8,684 bases of DNA from an uncultured Pseudomonadota bacterium (lineage in GTDB: Bacteria > Myxococcota_A > UBA796 > CAJQPC01), in contig CALGIB010000351.1 in NCBI GenBank assembly GCA_937915955.1, forward strand, positions 1-8,684. The letters are read 5' to 3'. How positions within the stretch are numbered: the first letter of the stretch is position 1; every line of letters begins with the position of its first letter. The translations under genes were made by a program, and so were the position numbers. The notes beneath the pieces were generated by a model that worked only from the letters and a program-made list of their open reading frames with translations, did not search any database and was not told where the DNA came from. Shown here one piece after another: positions 1 through 6,490 of this stretch.

Positions 1-801
1 GTCGCTCCGCGGGTAGCGCGCGACGACGTCCTGCCAGAACAGCTCGGCCTCGTCGGCCTGGCCCATCTCCGAGAAGCACTCCCCCTGACGGACCATCGCC
101 CAGGGGGCCCAGCCGCTCTTGGGATCGCCCGTCACGACGTCCTCGAACTTCAGGATGGCCTGGGCGTAGTCGCCGCCGTTGTAGAAGGTCTCGGCGAGCC
201 GATACTGAGCCTCGCTGACGCGCTCGTCGCCGGGGTGGTCCGCCAGGAACTTCTCGAGCAGGACCCGCGCGACCTTGTGCCGCCCAGCGACCAGGTGCTC
301 CTCGGCCGCGTCCAGCAGCGCCTCGGCGCCCTCGGGCAGCTGGATCTCGACCGGATCGCCGCCGTCCACCAGGATGACCTCGCCGTCGTCGGCGACCTGG
401 GTGCCGGCGTTCACGGGCGCGGGCGGAGGCTTCAGCCCCAGCGTGGACTCGATGTGCTGGAGCCGGAGTTCGGCGTAGACGAGCCGGAACTGCAGGTCGT
501 CGTCCAGGACGGCGCGCTCCTCCCGGGAGCTGCTGGCCTGGTGCTCCATGGTCTCGATCTTGCCGCGGATCCGCCGGACCTCGTTCCCGATCTGCTCGAC
601 GCTCTCCAGGCGCACTGCTTCCTGCTGGCCGCGGTAGCGCATGACCTCTTCGAGCTGCTCGACGCGGCGCTCGACCTGATCCGCGGTCTGCGCCATGGCG
701 TCGGACCGAGCGGTCTGCAGGGCGAGCTCACGCTCGTAGGCGGCGCTGGCCGACTGACCAGTGCGATCCAGCACGCAGGCGAGAGTGACGAACATCCACA
801 T
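1..801 (-). CDS. cpoB: CpoB/YbgF-like Tol-Pal accessory protein, 3' end cut by the window edge
   Basis: Periplasmic partner of the Tol-Pal system; in known bacteria CpoB coordinates outer-membrane constriction with septal peptidoglycan synthesis. The 267 visible codons stay open to position 1, ending in RYPRSD, so the C-terminus lies outside. Layout matches the family: a short hydrophobic start (MWMFVTLAC), a long charged helical stretch at about residues 22-120 suited to the trimerising coiled coil, a Pro-rich linker near 124-131, and TPR-like helices from about 158 (ALLDAAEEHLVAGRHKVA, then RLAETFYNGGDYAQAILKF). ATG at 801 is chosen because a GGAG lies 8 nt upstream, inside the end of pal, and only 2 nt separate it from the pal stop, so the genes should be cotranscribed and perhaps translationally coupled. 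A second ATG at 795 is possible. The leader lacks a basic N-region, so Sec export or lipidation at Cys9 is plausible but not certain. Confidence 0.85.
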   Translation of the reverse strand, partial: MWMFVTLACVLDRTGQSASAAYERELALQTARSDAMAQTADQVERRVEQLEEVMRYRGQQEAVRLESVEQIGNEVRRIRGKIETMEHQASSSREERAVLDDDLQFRLVYAELRLQHIESTLGLKPPPAPVNAGTQVADDGEVILVDGGDPVEIQLPEGAEALLDAAEEHLVAGRHKVARVLLEKFLADHPGDERVSEAQYRLAETFYNGGDYAQAILKFEDVVTGDPKSGWAPWAMVRQGECFSEMGQADEAELFWQDVVARYPRSD

Positions 802-803
802 CT

Positions 804-1538
804 TCAGCGCTCCAGGCTCAGCTCGACGCGACGGTTGGCGGCCCAGGCCGCCTCGTCGTGTCCGGAATCGGCGGGCTGCTCCTCGCCGAAGCTCATGATG
901 TCGACGCGGGACGGGGCGATGCCCCGTGACAGCAGCGCGTCCTCGACGGAGCCAGCGCGCCGCTGGCCCAGGGCCACGTTGTACTCGGTGGTCCCGCGCT
1001 CGTCGCAGTGTCCCTCGAGCAGGACGCGACCGTCGGCTCCGAGCAGGCAGTCGACCAGGCCGTCGAGCGACTCGCCGGCCTCGCTCCGAAGCCCGCTGCT
1101 GTCGAAGTCGAAGTAGAGCGTGGCGTGCTCGCAGGAGAGCCTCGCGGCCTCCGCCGGTTGGATGGTCAGGCCCTTGCGCAGGCGGCTCAGCTCGCCGTCG
1201 GGGTTCAGGACCAGGACGTCGTAGCTGCCCACGGGCAGAGGGGGCACCGTGACCTGAAGCCGCTGTCCGCCCTCTACGAGCACCCGGCTGGCCTCGACCT
1301 CCTCGCCGAACCGGACGCGCGCGCCCTCCTGGAAGCCGGAGCCGAAGATCCGCGCCTTCATCGGCTGGCCCTCGCTGCCCCAGGCCGGGTCGATCGAGGC
1401 CACGATGAGCTCCTGCTGGACCGGCTGGATGTCCGGCAGATCCTCGTCGACGACTTCCTGGTTGCGGCGGACGCACTTGCTGGCCATCAACACGGGCGCG
1501 CAGAGCAGGATCGTTGCCGTAATGCGAGATGAGGACAT
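804..1538 (-). CDS. pal: Peptidoglycan-associated lipoprotein Pal with an extra IPT/TIG domain
   Basis: Outer-membrane-anchored protein that binds peptidoglycan and works with TolB. The 244-residue product has a hydrophobic leader up to Cys22, an IPT/TIG immunoglobulin-like domain at about 46-128 (ARIFGSGFQEGARVRFG, then VGSYDVLVLNPDGE), and an OmpA-like domain at about 135-244. The OmpA part carries the Pal signatures: LYFDFDS at 141-147, GHCDERGTTEYN at 176-187, LGQRRA at 190-195 and NRRVEL at 235-240. Asp179 and Arg236 sit where the family binds diaminopimelate. Typical Pal proteins are about 170 residues without the IPT/TIG domain, so this one is enlarged. The ATG at 1538 directly follows GGAGGTG, so ribosome-site spacing is only 2 nt; the reading frame stays open upstream, but homology stops here. 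The lipobox is poor (MASKC, Lys at -1). cpoB follows immediately; tolQRAB is not upstream, where the neighbour is a divergent gene. Confidence 0.9.
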   Translation of the reverse strand: MSSSRITATILLCAPVLMASKCVRRNQEVVDEDLPDIQPVQQELIVASIDPAWGSEGQPMKARIFGSGFQEGARVRFGEEVEASRVLVEGGQRLQVTVPPLPVGSYDVLVLNPDGELSRLRKGLTIQPAEAARLSCEHATLYFDFDSSGLRSEAGESLDGLVDCLLGADGRVLLEGHCDERGTTEYNVALGQRRAGSVEDALLSRGIAPSRVDIMSFGEEQPADSGHDEAAWAANRRVELSLER

Positions 1539-1540
1539 CA

Positions 1541-1545
1541 CCTCC
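1541..1545 (-). promoter_or_regulatory. Ribosome binding site of pal, unusually close to the ATG
   Basis: A perfect GGAGG on the minus strand is followed by only TG before the ATG at 1538. The usual gap is 5-9 nt. It supports a start in this immediate area but makes the exact start codon slightly uncertain; an in-frame GTG sits directly before the ATG and is even closer. Confidence 0.5.
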
Positions 1546-1546
1546 A

Positions 1547-1576
1547 GCAATAAGGGCTTTGCTCTTGTCGTGTCAA
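1547..1576 (-). promoter_or_regulatory. Candidate sigma-70-type promoter for pal-cpoB
   Basis: On the minus strand a perfect TTGACA (1576-1571) is followed after 18 nt by TATTGC (1552-1547), which matches only three of six positions of the -10 consensus. It lies in the least GC-rich patch of this part of the window, right upstream of pal. The predicted transcript start would fall almost at the pal ATG, which conflicts with use of the GGAGG site. Either the true -10 is elsewhere or the mRNA is nearly leaderless. Confidence 0.35.
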
Positions 1577-2841
1577 GACTTCTCGATCTGCCGGTCCTGA
1601 GCCGGGTCGGCCTGGCGGGCTGCCTGCTGGCTGCGGGCGGCGTGGTGGCCCTGGGCGACCTCCGGACCGAGGCCGGGTCGATGCTCGCGCTGGCGGCGCT
1701 CTGGTCGACCTGCGCGGTGCTCGCGGGGCTCACGCTGCGCGACCGCGAGCAGCTGCCCGCGGCAGTCCTGCTGGGCGGCGTGCTGCTGCGCCTGATCGTG
1801 CTGGCCTCGCCGGCCACCCTCTCGGACGACCTGTTCCGCTACCTCTGGGAGGGACGGGTCCAGCTGGCGGGGATGAACCCCTTCCTGTACGCCCCCGACA
1901 GCGGGGCGCTCGAGGGGCTGCGGGACGCGACCTGGGAGGCGGTGAACCACAAGGAGGTCTCGACGATCTACCCGCCGGGGGCGCTGCTCCTCTTTCGCGG
2001 CGCGGCGGCTGTCCACGAGGCGCCGATCACCTGGAAGCTGATGTCCGGAGCCGCGGACGTGGGGCTGATGCTGCTGCTGGCCCGGGGCTGCCGGGAGCGC
2101 GGCGTGAACGCCTGGGCGCCCGCGCTCTACGCGCTGCTGCCCCTGCCCGTGCTGGAGTCGGCGGGCAGCGGGCACCTGGAGTCCATCGCGCTGCTCTGCC
2201 TGCTCGCTGGCCTGGTCGTGAAGCCTCGGGGCTGGGCGGCCTTCCTGGTGGGGCTGGGCGGCCTGGTGAAGCTGCTGCCGCTGCTGGCCTGGTGGCCTCA
2301 GCTGCGTCGTGATCGCCGCGCGCTGGCTGGCATCCTGGGCACCCTGGTCCTGGGGGCGGCGCTGACCTGGCCGCTGCTGGACGCCGGCCCGACGCTGCTC
2401 CGGGGCTTCACCACCTACGCGGACACATGGGCCTTCAACGCCTCCTTCTTCCACCTGCTGCAGTGGTGCTTCGAAGAGGACGCGCGGCTGGTTGGGGTGG
2501 GCATCGGCGCGGTCTGGGCAGGGCTGTCGGCGTGGCGGCGGCGGGACCCGGCGCTCTTCGTGCTGGACGTGGCGGCGGCCCTGCTCCTCTTGAGCCCCGT
2601 CGTGCATCCCTGGTACGTGCTGTGGGCGCTGGTGCCGGCGCTGCTGACCGGGCGTTGGGCCTGGGTGACGCTGGGGGTGACGACGATGGCAGCCTACGCG
2701 GTCCTGGTCGGCTACGATCCCGCGGTCCCCGGCAGCTGGAGCGAGCCCGAATGGGTGGTCTGGATCGAGATCCCTCCCCTGCTGGCGGCGCTGGGCCTGG
2801 CGGCCTGGCGGCGGCGCTCGAAGGGCTCCCTGCCGAGCTGA
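1570..2841 (+). CDS. GT87/DUF2029-like polytopic membrane glycosyltransferase (GT-C fold)
   Basis: Predicted integral membrane sugar transferase using a polyprenyl-phosphate sugar donor, as known for GT-C families such as the GT87 mannosyltransferases; the actual sugar and acceptor cannot be read here. The 423-residue product is mostly hydrophobic helices. Family-type motifs are SDDLFRYLWEGR at 85-96 (acidic pair in the first outer loop, expected catalytic), NPF.YAP at 103-109, IYPPG at 133-137, E..GSGHLES at 196-205, and HPWYVLW at 346-352. The GTG at 1570 is taken because it precedes the first hydrophobic segment and avoids colliding with the divergent pal start; AAGGG lies 13 nt upstream, which is long. 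An in-frame ATG at 1522 would add 16 polar residues and overlap the pal start by 17 bp. The LarA-family gene follows on the same strand and overlaps the end, suggesting one operon. Confidence 0.75.
   Translation: MSRLLDLPVLSRVGLAGCLLAAGGVVALGDLRTEAGSMLALAALWSTCAVLAGLTLRDREQLPAAVLLGGVLLRLIVLASPATLSDDLFRYLWEGRVQLAGMNPFLYAPDSGALEGLRDATWEAVNHKEVSTIYPPGALLLFRGAAAVHEAPITWKLMSGAADVGLMLLLARGCRERGVNAWAPALYALLPLPVLESAGSGHLESIALLCLLAGLVVKPRGWAAFLVGLGGLVKLLPLLAWWPQLRRDRRALAGILGTLVLGAALTWPLLDAGPTLLRGFTTYADTWAFNASFFHLLQWCFEEDARLVGVGIGAVWAGLSAWRRRDPALFVLDVAAALLLLSPVVHPWYVLWALVPALLTGRWAWVTLGVTTMAAYAVLVGYDPAVPGSWSEPEWVVWIEIPPLLAALGLAAWRRRSKGSLPS
2738..2741 (+). promoter_or_regulatory. Ribosome binding site supporting the upstream start of the LarA-family gene
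   Basis: GGAG lies 9 nt before the in-frame ATG at 2751, inside the end of the GT87-like gene. The alternative GTG at 2847 has no comparable site at normal spacing. This favours the longer LarA reading with a 91-bp overlap. Confidence 0.4.
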
Positions 2842-3860
2842 GCTGCGTGTGTGTGCCCGACGGCACCCGCTACGTGCAGACCGCCGAGGCGCTGCATGCG
2901 CTGGCCGCCCTGCGACCCGGGCTGCGGGTCGTGGTCGGCCTCGGCCTGCACCGCCGCATGGAGGGCGAGGAGCTCAGGCCGCTCCGCGACTGCGGGCTGG
3001 AGCTGGTCCAGCACGACCCGGACGCCTGCGTCGACCTGGGCGAGGTGCAGGGCCTGCCCTGTCTGGTTCATCCCTGGGTGGCCGAGGGTCCCAGCCTGGC
3101 CCTGGGCGGCGTCGAGCTGCACCAGTACGCGGGCTTCTCGGGGGGCCACAAGGCCGTCAGCGTGGGCTGCGGAGGGCGCGCGACCCTGGCGGGGCTGCAC
3201 CGTCGCGAGCTGGTCTGCCACCCCGACGTGCAGGTCGGTCGCATCGAGGGCAACCCCTTCCGGCAGGCCGTGGACGCGCTCGGCAGGCGCGCGGGCTGTG
3301 TCTGGGCGGTGCAACAGCTGCCCGACGGGCGCTGGCTCTCGGGGACCCCCGAGGAGGCTCTGGTTCGCGGCGCCGAGGCCCAGCAGCCCTGGTTCGACGT
3401 GGACCGGCGGGCCAGCAGCGCGCTGCTTCGGGTCCCTGCCACCAAAGCGACGAACCTCTACCAGGCCAGCCGCGCGGTGACCTACCTGGCTCTGTCCCCT
3501 CGCCCGCCGCTGGCCCCCGGAGCCCTGCTGATGCTCGAGGCGGCCTGTCCAGAGGGCATGGGCCGAGGCTCGGGCGAGCTCGCCTTCGCCGAGCTGGTCC
3601 GCGGTCGCTCCGAGCTCGCGTCCCTGCTTCGAGGGCCGGTCCCCAGCGGGGCGGGCCTGCAGCGCGCCTACATGCTGGCCAGGCTCGAGGAGCGAGGCTT
3701 CCGCCTGCAGATCTGGGGCTGCGAGGCCACGCGCGAGCTGCGCGAACACGGCTTCGAGGCCTTCGAGGAGCGCGCACCCGAGGCGGAGCTGCTGGTGGAT
3801 CAGCCCTTCAGGCGGCTTCCGCAGCTGGCCGGCGGGCGGGTCGGCGACGGAGTGAGCTGA
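2751..3860 (+). CDS. LarA-family nickel-dependent racemase/epimerase-like protein (DUF2088)
   Basis: LarA enzymes racemise lactate or epimerise other 2-hydroxyacids using a nickel-pincer nucleotide cofactor. The 369-residue product keeps the family landmarks: PDGTR (Asp37, Arg40; LarA D72/R75), GLHRRM with His67 (H108), HQYAGFSGGHK with His124 (H174) and Lys134 (K184, the cofactor-tethering lysine), GLH with His150 (H200, nickel ligand), and NLYQASRA with Gln238 (Q295). Arg241 stands where LarA has Lys298. Lactiplantibacillus LarA is about 424 residues; the shortfall is mainly at the N-terminus. Starting at GTG 2847 would give MCVPDGTR and remove the strand ELSCVCV just before PDGTR, so ATG 2751 is preferred despite the long overlap with the preceding gene. 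The last 53 bp overlap the convergent GT2 gene. No cofactor genes (larB, larC, larE) are in view. Substrate unknown; the family assignment is firm, lactate racemase activity is not. Confidence 0.8.
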   Translation: MGGLDRDPSPAGGAGPGGLAAALEGLPAELSCVCVPDGTRYVQTAEALHALAALRPGLRVVVGLGLHRRMEGEELRPLRDCGLELVQHDPDACVDLGEVQGLPCLVHPWVAEGPSLALGGVELHQYAGFSGGHKAVSVGCGGRATLAGLHRRELVCHPDVQVGRIEGNPFRQAVDALGRRAGCVWAVQQLPDGRWLSGTPEEALVRGAEAQQPWFDVDRRASSALLRVPATKATNLYQASRAVTYLALSPRPPLAPGALLMLEAACPEGMGRGSGELAFAELVRGRSELASLLRGPVPSGAGLQRAYMLARLEERGFRLQIWGCEATRELREHGFEAFEERAPEAELLVDQPFRRLPQLAGGRVGDGVS

Positions 3861-5256
3861 TCCCCACGGTGGCGAAGCCCAGGAAGAACAGCAGCTGGAT
3901 GGGCACGGAGGGCCAGTAGCCAAGGTGGACGGCGAAGCCGAGCCCGGCGAGGTGCCAGGCGGCGAGCAGCAGCTCGGCCCCCGCGGTCCAATCCAGCCCC
4001 AGGCTGTAGCTGCCCTGCCCGGATCCGGACTTGGGCGTGCGCACGAAGGGCGAGTCCTGGTTGAGCAGGGCCTGCACGACCGCGCGGCTCTGGTTGACGG
4101 CGAGCCCGATGCCGAGCGCCATCACGGCGGGGATGCGCAGCAGGCGCGGGCGCCAGTCGGGATAGACCGCCCACTGGGAGGCGGCGTAGAACAGCCCCAC
4201 GCCGAGGGTGGCCGCGGCGAACACGAGCAGATCGAAGACCAGCCAGGTCTCGGCGTGCCGCGCGCGGACGGCGACGGCGGCGGGCGTCAGCAGGGTGAGG
4301 AGGACGACCAGCGGGTAGGCCAGGTTGTTGCTGAGGTGCACGCAGGCCTCCAGCCGCACCTTCCACGGGATGTCCGCCCGCAGCAGGGGGCCGATCAGCT
4401 TCTTCATCGTCTGGATGGAGCCCTTGGCCCAGCGATGCTGCTGGCTCTTGAAGGCGCGCATCGTGGGGGGAAGCTCGGCGGGCACCACGACGTCGGGCAG
4501 GTAGACGAAGCGCCAGCCGGCCAGCTGGCAGCGGTAGCTCAGGTCCAGGTCCTCGGTCAGCGTGTCGTGCTGCCAGCCGCCGGCGTCCTCGATGGCCTGG
4601 CGTCGCCAGATGCCGGCCGTGCCGTTGAAGTTGAACCAGCGCCCGCTGCGGTGCCTCGCGCTGTGTTCGATCACGAAGTGCCCGTCGAGCAACACGGCCT
4701 GGAGGCGCGTGAGCAGCGAGCGGCCCTCGTTGATGTGTCCCCAGCGGGCCTGGACCATGCCGACGCGCGGGGAGAAGCGAGGCAGGACCTGCCGCAGGAA
4801 GTCGCGCGCGGGCACGAAGTCCGCGTCGAAGACGGCGATGAACTCCCCCTTGGCGCTGCGCATCCCCCAGGCGAGGGCGCCGGCCTTGAAGCCGACGCGG
4901 TCGGGTCGCCGGATCACCTGGACGTCGAGGCCCTCATCTCGGAGGCGCGCGGCGCAGGCCTCGGCCAGCTGCGTGGTGTCGTCGGTGCTGTCGTCGAGCA
5001 CCTGGATGTCGAGCAGTTCGGGCGGGTAGTCGAGCCGCGAGGCCGCCTGGACGAGTCGGAGGACGACGTCGCGCTCGTTGAACACCGGCAGCTGAACGGT
5101 GACGCGCGGCCAGGGCCGAGGCTCGAGCCAGGCGGGCTCGAGGTGGCGGGTCCGCAGGAAGAGCCAGGTCATGAGGTAGCGGTGCAGGCCGTAGGCCGAG
5201 AGCAGCAGCGCGCAGGCCACGTAGACCAGGACCAGGAGCAGCTCGGCCGTCGACAT
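3808..5256 (-). CDS. Processive family-2 glycosyltransferase, CslA/cellulose-synthase-like
   Basis: Membrane enzyme expected to polymerise a beta-linked polysaccharide from nucleotide sugars on the cytoplasmic side and feed it through its own membrane channel. The 482-residue product has one N-terminal membrane helix (about 5-33), a GT2 catalytic domain (about 50-290) and several C-terminal helices (about 305-465). All processive GT2 motifs are present: LDDSTDDT at 87-94, FDADF at 143-147, TED at 234-236 and QQHRW at 272-276. Stretches such as VQLPVFNERDV, GFKAGAL, FNFNGTAGIWR and AGGW closely recall plant CslA (beta-mannan/glucomannan) synthases, so a mannan- or glucan-type product is a reasonable guess, not proof. 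The ATG at 5256 has GAGGG 6 nt upstream. No PilZ domain or BcsB-like partner is seen. It lies 82 nt downstream of the lipoprotein gene on the same strand, and its 3' end overlaps the convergent LarA-family gene. Confidence 0.85.
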   Translation of the reverse strand: MSTAELLLVLVYVACALLLSAYGLHRYLMTWLFLRTRHLEPAWLEPRPWPRVTVQLPVFNERDVVLRLVQAASRLDYPPELLDIQVLDDSTDDTTQLAEACAARLRDEGLDVQVIRRPDRVGFKAGALAWGMRSAKGEFIAVFDADFVPARDFLRQVLPRFSPRVGMVQARWGHINEGRSLLTRLQAVLLDGHFVIEHSARHRSGRWFNFNGTAGIWRRQAIEDAGGWQHDTLTEDLDLSYRCQLAGWRFVYLPDVVVPAELPPTMRAFKSQQHRWAKGSIQTMKKLIGPLLRADIPWKVRLEACVHLSNNLAYPLVVLLTLLTPAAVAVRARHAETWLVFDLLVFAAATLGVGLFYAASQWAVYPDWRPRLLRIPAVMALGIGLAVNQSRAVVQALLNQDSPFVRTPKSGSGQGSYSLGLDWTAGAELLLAAWHLAGLGFAVHLGYWPSVPIQLLFFLGFATVGISSLRRRPARRPAAEAA

Positions 5257-5338
5257 GCGGCGCCCTCTAACGCAGGCGCGGACGCCGCTCGGCCAACTCG
5301 TCCCAGCCCCAGGCGTGACGTGAGGCTCCGTCTCGGGG

Positions 5339-6367
5339 CTAGGGCACGCCGACGTCGAAGGCCATCATCCGGCTCGCGTACTCGATGGCGCACTCGATGG
5401 TGCCCTCGTCCAGCTCGACGGTGCCGTTGTCGTCTTCGTCCTCGCCCACCAGCGCGTAGGTCAGCTGCACGTTGACGCGGCCCATCAGGTCGATGCAGGA
5501 GGACTCGGCGCCGCAGACCGTGGTCGTCCCAGCCAACGTCTCGGCGGCGTCGGCGAAGGCCTCGATCCGCTGCACGCAGTCGTAGCCGTTGTCGAAGGCC
5601 TCGAGGATCTCCTTGTCGGCCTGGTTGCCTCCGAAGGCCGCCCACGCCAGCTCGAAGTCGTCGAGGATGACCTGGGCCTGCCCGGCCTCGCCAGTGAGCG
5701 CGCCCTCCAGGCCGGGGATGGTCTCGACGGAGCCGTTGTGGGTGACGTCCTCGGCCGCGCCCGAGATGCCGTTGGAGACCGCCTCCGCCTGCTCGCGGAA
5801 GAGCTCGACCGCCGAGTAGCCGTCGATGGCGGACTGGCCGTAGGCCATGATCGTCTCCACGGTCGTCTCGATCGCCCGGAGGCTGCCCTCATCACCCTCG
5901 GGTGAGGACACCAGCAGATCTTCGAGGATCTCGGCGGCCTCGGTGGGGAGCTCGCCGTACCAGAGGATCTCGCCCTCGCCCGGGGCGCTGGGGGTGGACT
6001 CGGCCGAGTAGGCCTGGAACACCGTGAAGCCCTGGGCGAAGGCGTTCAGGCCCACGTCATGCTCGAAGACCACGGTGTCATCGTCGACGGGGATCTCTCC
6101 CAGGTAGATGGCGCTGCCGCCGCCGGTCAGCCACCCGTGGTAGGCCTCGCCCTCTCGAGGCTCGGTCGTCCCCGTGATCTCGAGCGTGAACAGGCTGTGG
6201 TCCTGGCTGCCGTCGAGGAGGTAGGCCTTGCCGTCGCCGCGGGCCCGCCAGGTGTCCCCGTTGTTGTTGCCACCGTCACCGGTGTCGTCCTGGGACGCGG
6301 TGTCGTCGTCGCCGTTGCCTCTGCCTTCGATGACGCAGCCGACCAGGACCAGCGCAAGCACACTCAT
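5339..6367 (-). CDS. Uncharacterised lipoprotein with Asp-rich linker, RskA-like region and EF-hand loop
   Basis: Function not recognised. The 342-residue product begins with a short hydrophobic leader and a canonical lipobox LVGC (Cys11), so it should be lipidated and exported, although the leader has no basic residue. An acidic Asp/Gly/Asn linker spans about 15-38. Residues about 48-141 (AYHGWLTG, YLGEIPVDDD, FTVFQAYSAEST, ILWYGELP) resemble the extracytoplasmic beta domain of RskA-type anti-sigma factors; this is a pattern impression. A helical second half follows with four cysteines (264, 285, 291, 326) that could form two disulfides. Residues 310-321 read DEDDNGTVELDE, a clean EF-hand calcium loop (Asp1, Asp3, Asn5, Gly6, Val8, Glu12). 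ATG 6367 is supported by GAGGAGG with a 6-nt gap. A longer frame to 6490 exists, but the upstream part does not look like a leader. The GT2 gene follows after 82 nt. Confidence 0.75.
   Translation of the reverse strand: MSVLALVLVGCVIEGRGNGDDDTASQDDTGDGGNNNGDTWRARGDGKAYLLDGSQDHSLFTLEITGTTEPREGEAYHGWLTGGGSAIYLGEIPVDDDTVVFEHDVGLNAFAQGFTVFQAYSAESTPSAPGEGEILWYGELPTEAAEILEDLLVSSPEGDEGSLRAIETTVETIMAYGQSAIDGYSAVELFREQAEAVSNGISGAAEDVTHNGSVETIPGLEGALTGEAGQAQVILDDFELAWAAFGGNQADKEILEAFDNGYDCVQRIEAFADAAETLAGTTTVCGAESSCIDLMGRVNVQLTYALVGEDEDDNGTVELDEGTIECAIEYASRMMAFDVGVP
5405..5440 (-). other. EF-hand-type calcium-binding loop within the lipoprotein gene
   Basis: These 12 codons encode DEDDNGTVELDE. Ligand positions 1, 3, 5 and 12 (Asp, Asp, Asn, Glu), the Gly at 6 and the hydrophobic residue at 8 all fit the EF-hand loop consensus. 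The following residues (TIECAIEYASRM) can form the exiting helix. Only one loop is visible, as in bacterial single-EF-hand or dockerin-like proteins. Confidence 0.6.
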
Positions 6368-6429
6368 TGGGGGCCTCCTCGGGGCGCAGCATACATGCCC
6401 TTGACAAGCACCGCGGCCGACAGGGGAGA

Positions 6430-6455
6430 GCCCGCTCCCCGTGAAGGGAGCGGGC
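6430..6455. repeat. Perfect 10-bp inverted repeat (hairpin)
   Basis: GCCCGCTCCC and GGGAGCGGGC flank a 6-nt loop (CGTGAA). The stem is perfect and very GC-rich. On neither strand is it followed by a T-run, so it is not a textbook intrinsic terminator. It could be a Rho-independent-like end of the TPR operon, an RNA-stabilising element or a leader structure of the lipoprotein mRNA. Confidence 0.55.
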
Positions 6456-6490
6456 GACCGGCACCGCGTGAGCCGTGTGTGACGGGGCAA

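Noticed and set aside
235..1116. 293-codon plus-strand open frame opposite cpoB and pal
   Set aside because: Low-complexity Arg/Gly/Leu translation without family motifs; the opposite strand encodes clear CpoB and Pal. Long antisense frames are expected in GC-rich coding DNA.
1539..1817. Longer Pal start at 1817
   Set aside because: The extension is Arg/Ser/Thr-rich, lies opposite the GT87-like coding sequence and would place the hydrophobic leader internally.
2712..3923. 403-codon minus-strand open frame opposite the LarA-family gene
   Set aside because: Gln/Ala/Gly-rich without recognisable motifs; the plus strand holds the conserved LarA residues.
3925..5475. 516-codon plus-strand open frame opposite the GT2 gene
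   Set aside because: The translation is Gly/Ala/Glu/Gln-rich and featureless, while the minus strand carries a full GT2 with all catalytic motifs. Its length reflects base composition.
6368..6490. N-terminal extension of the EF-hand lipoprotein to 6490
   Set aside because: The added 41 residues are Arg/Pro/Gly-rich and would bury the signal peptide; GAGGAGG fits the ATG at 6367.
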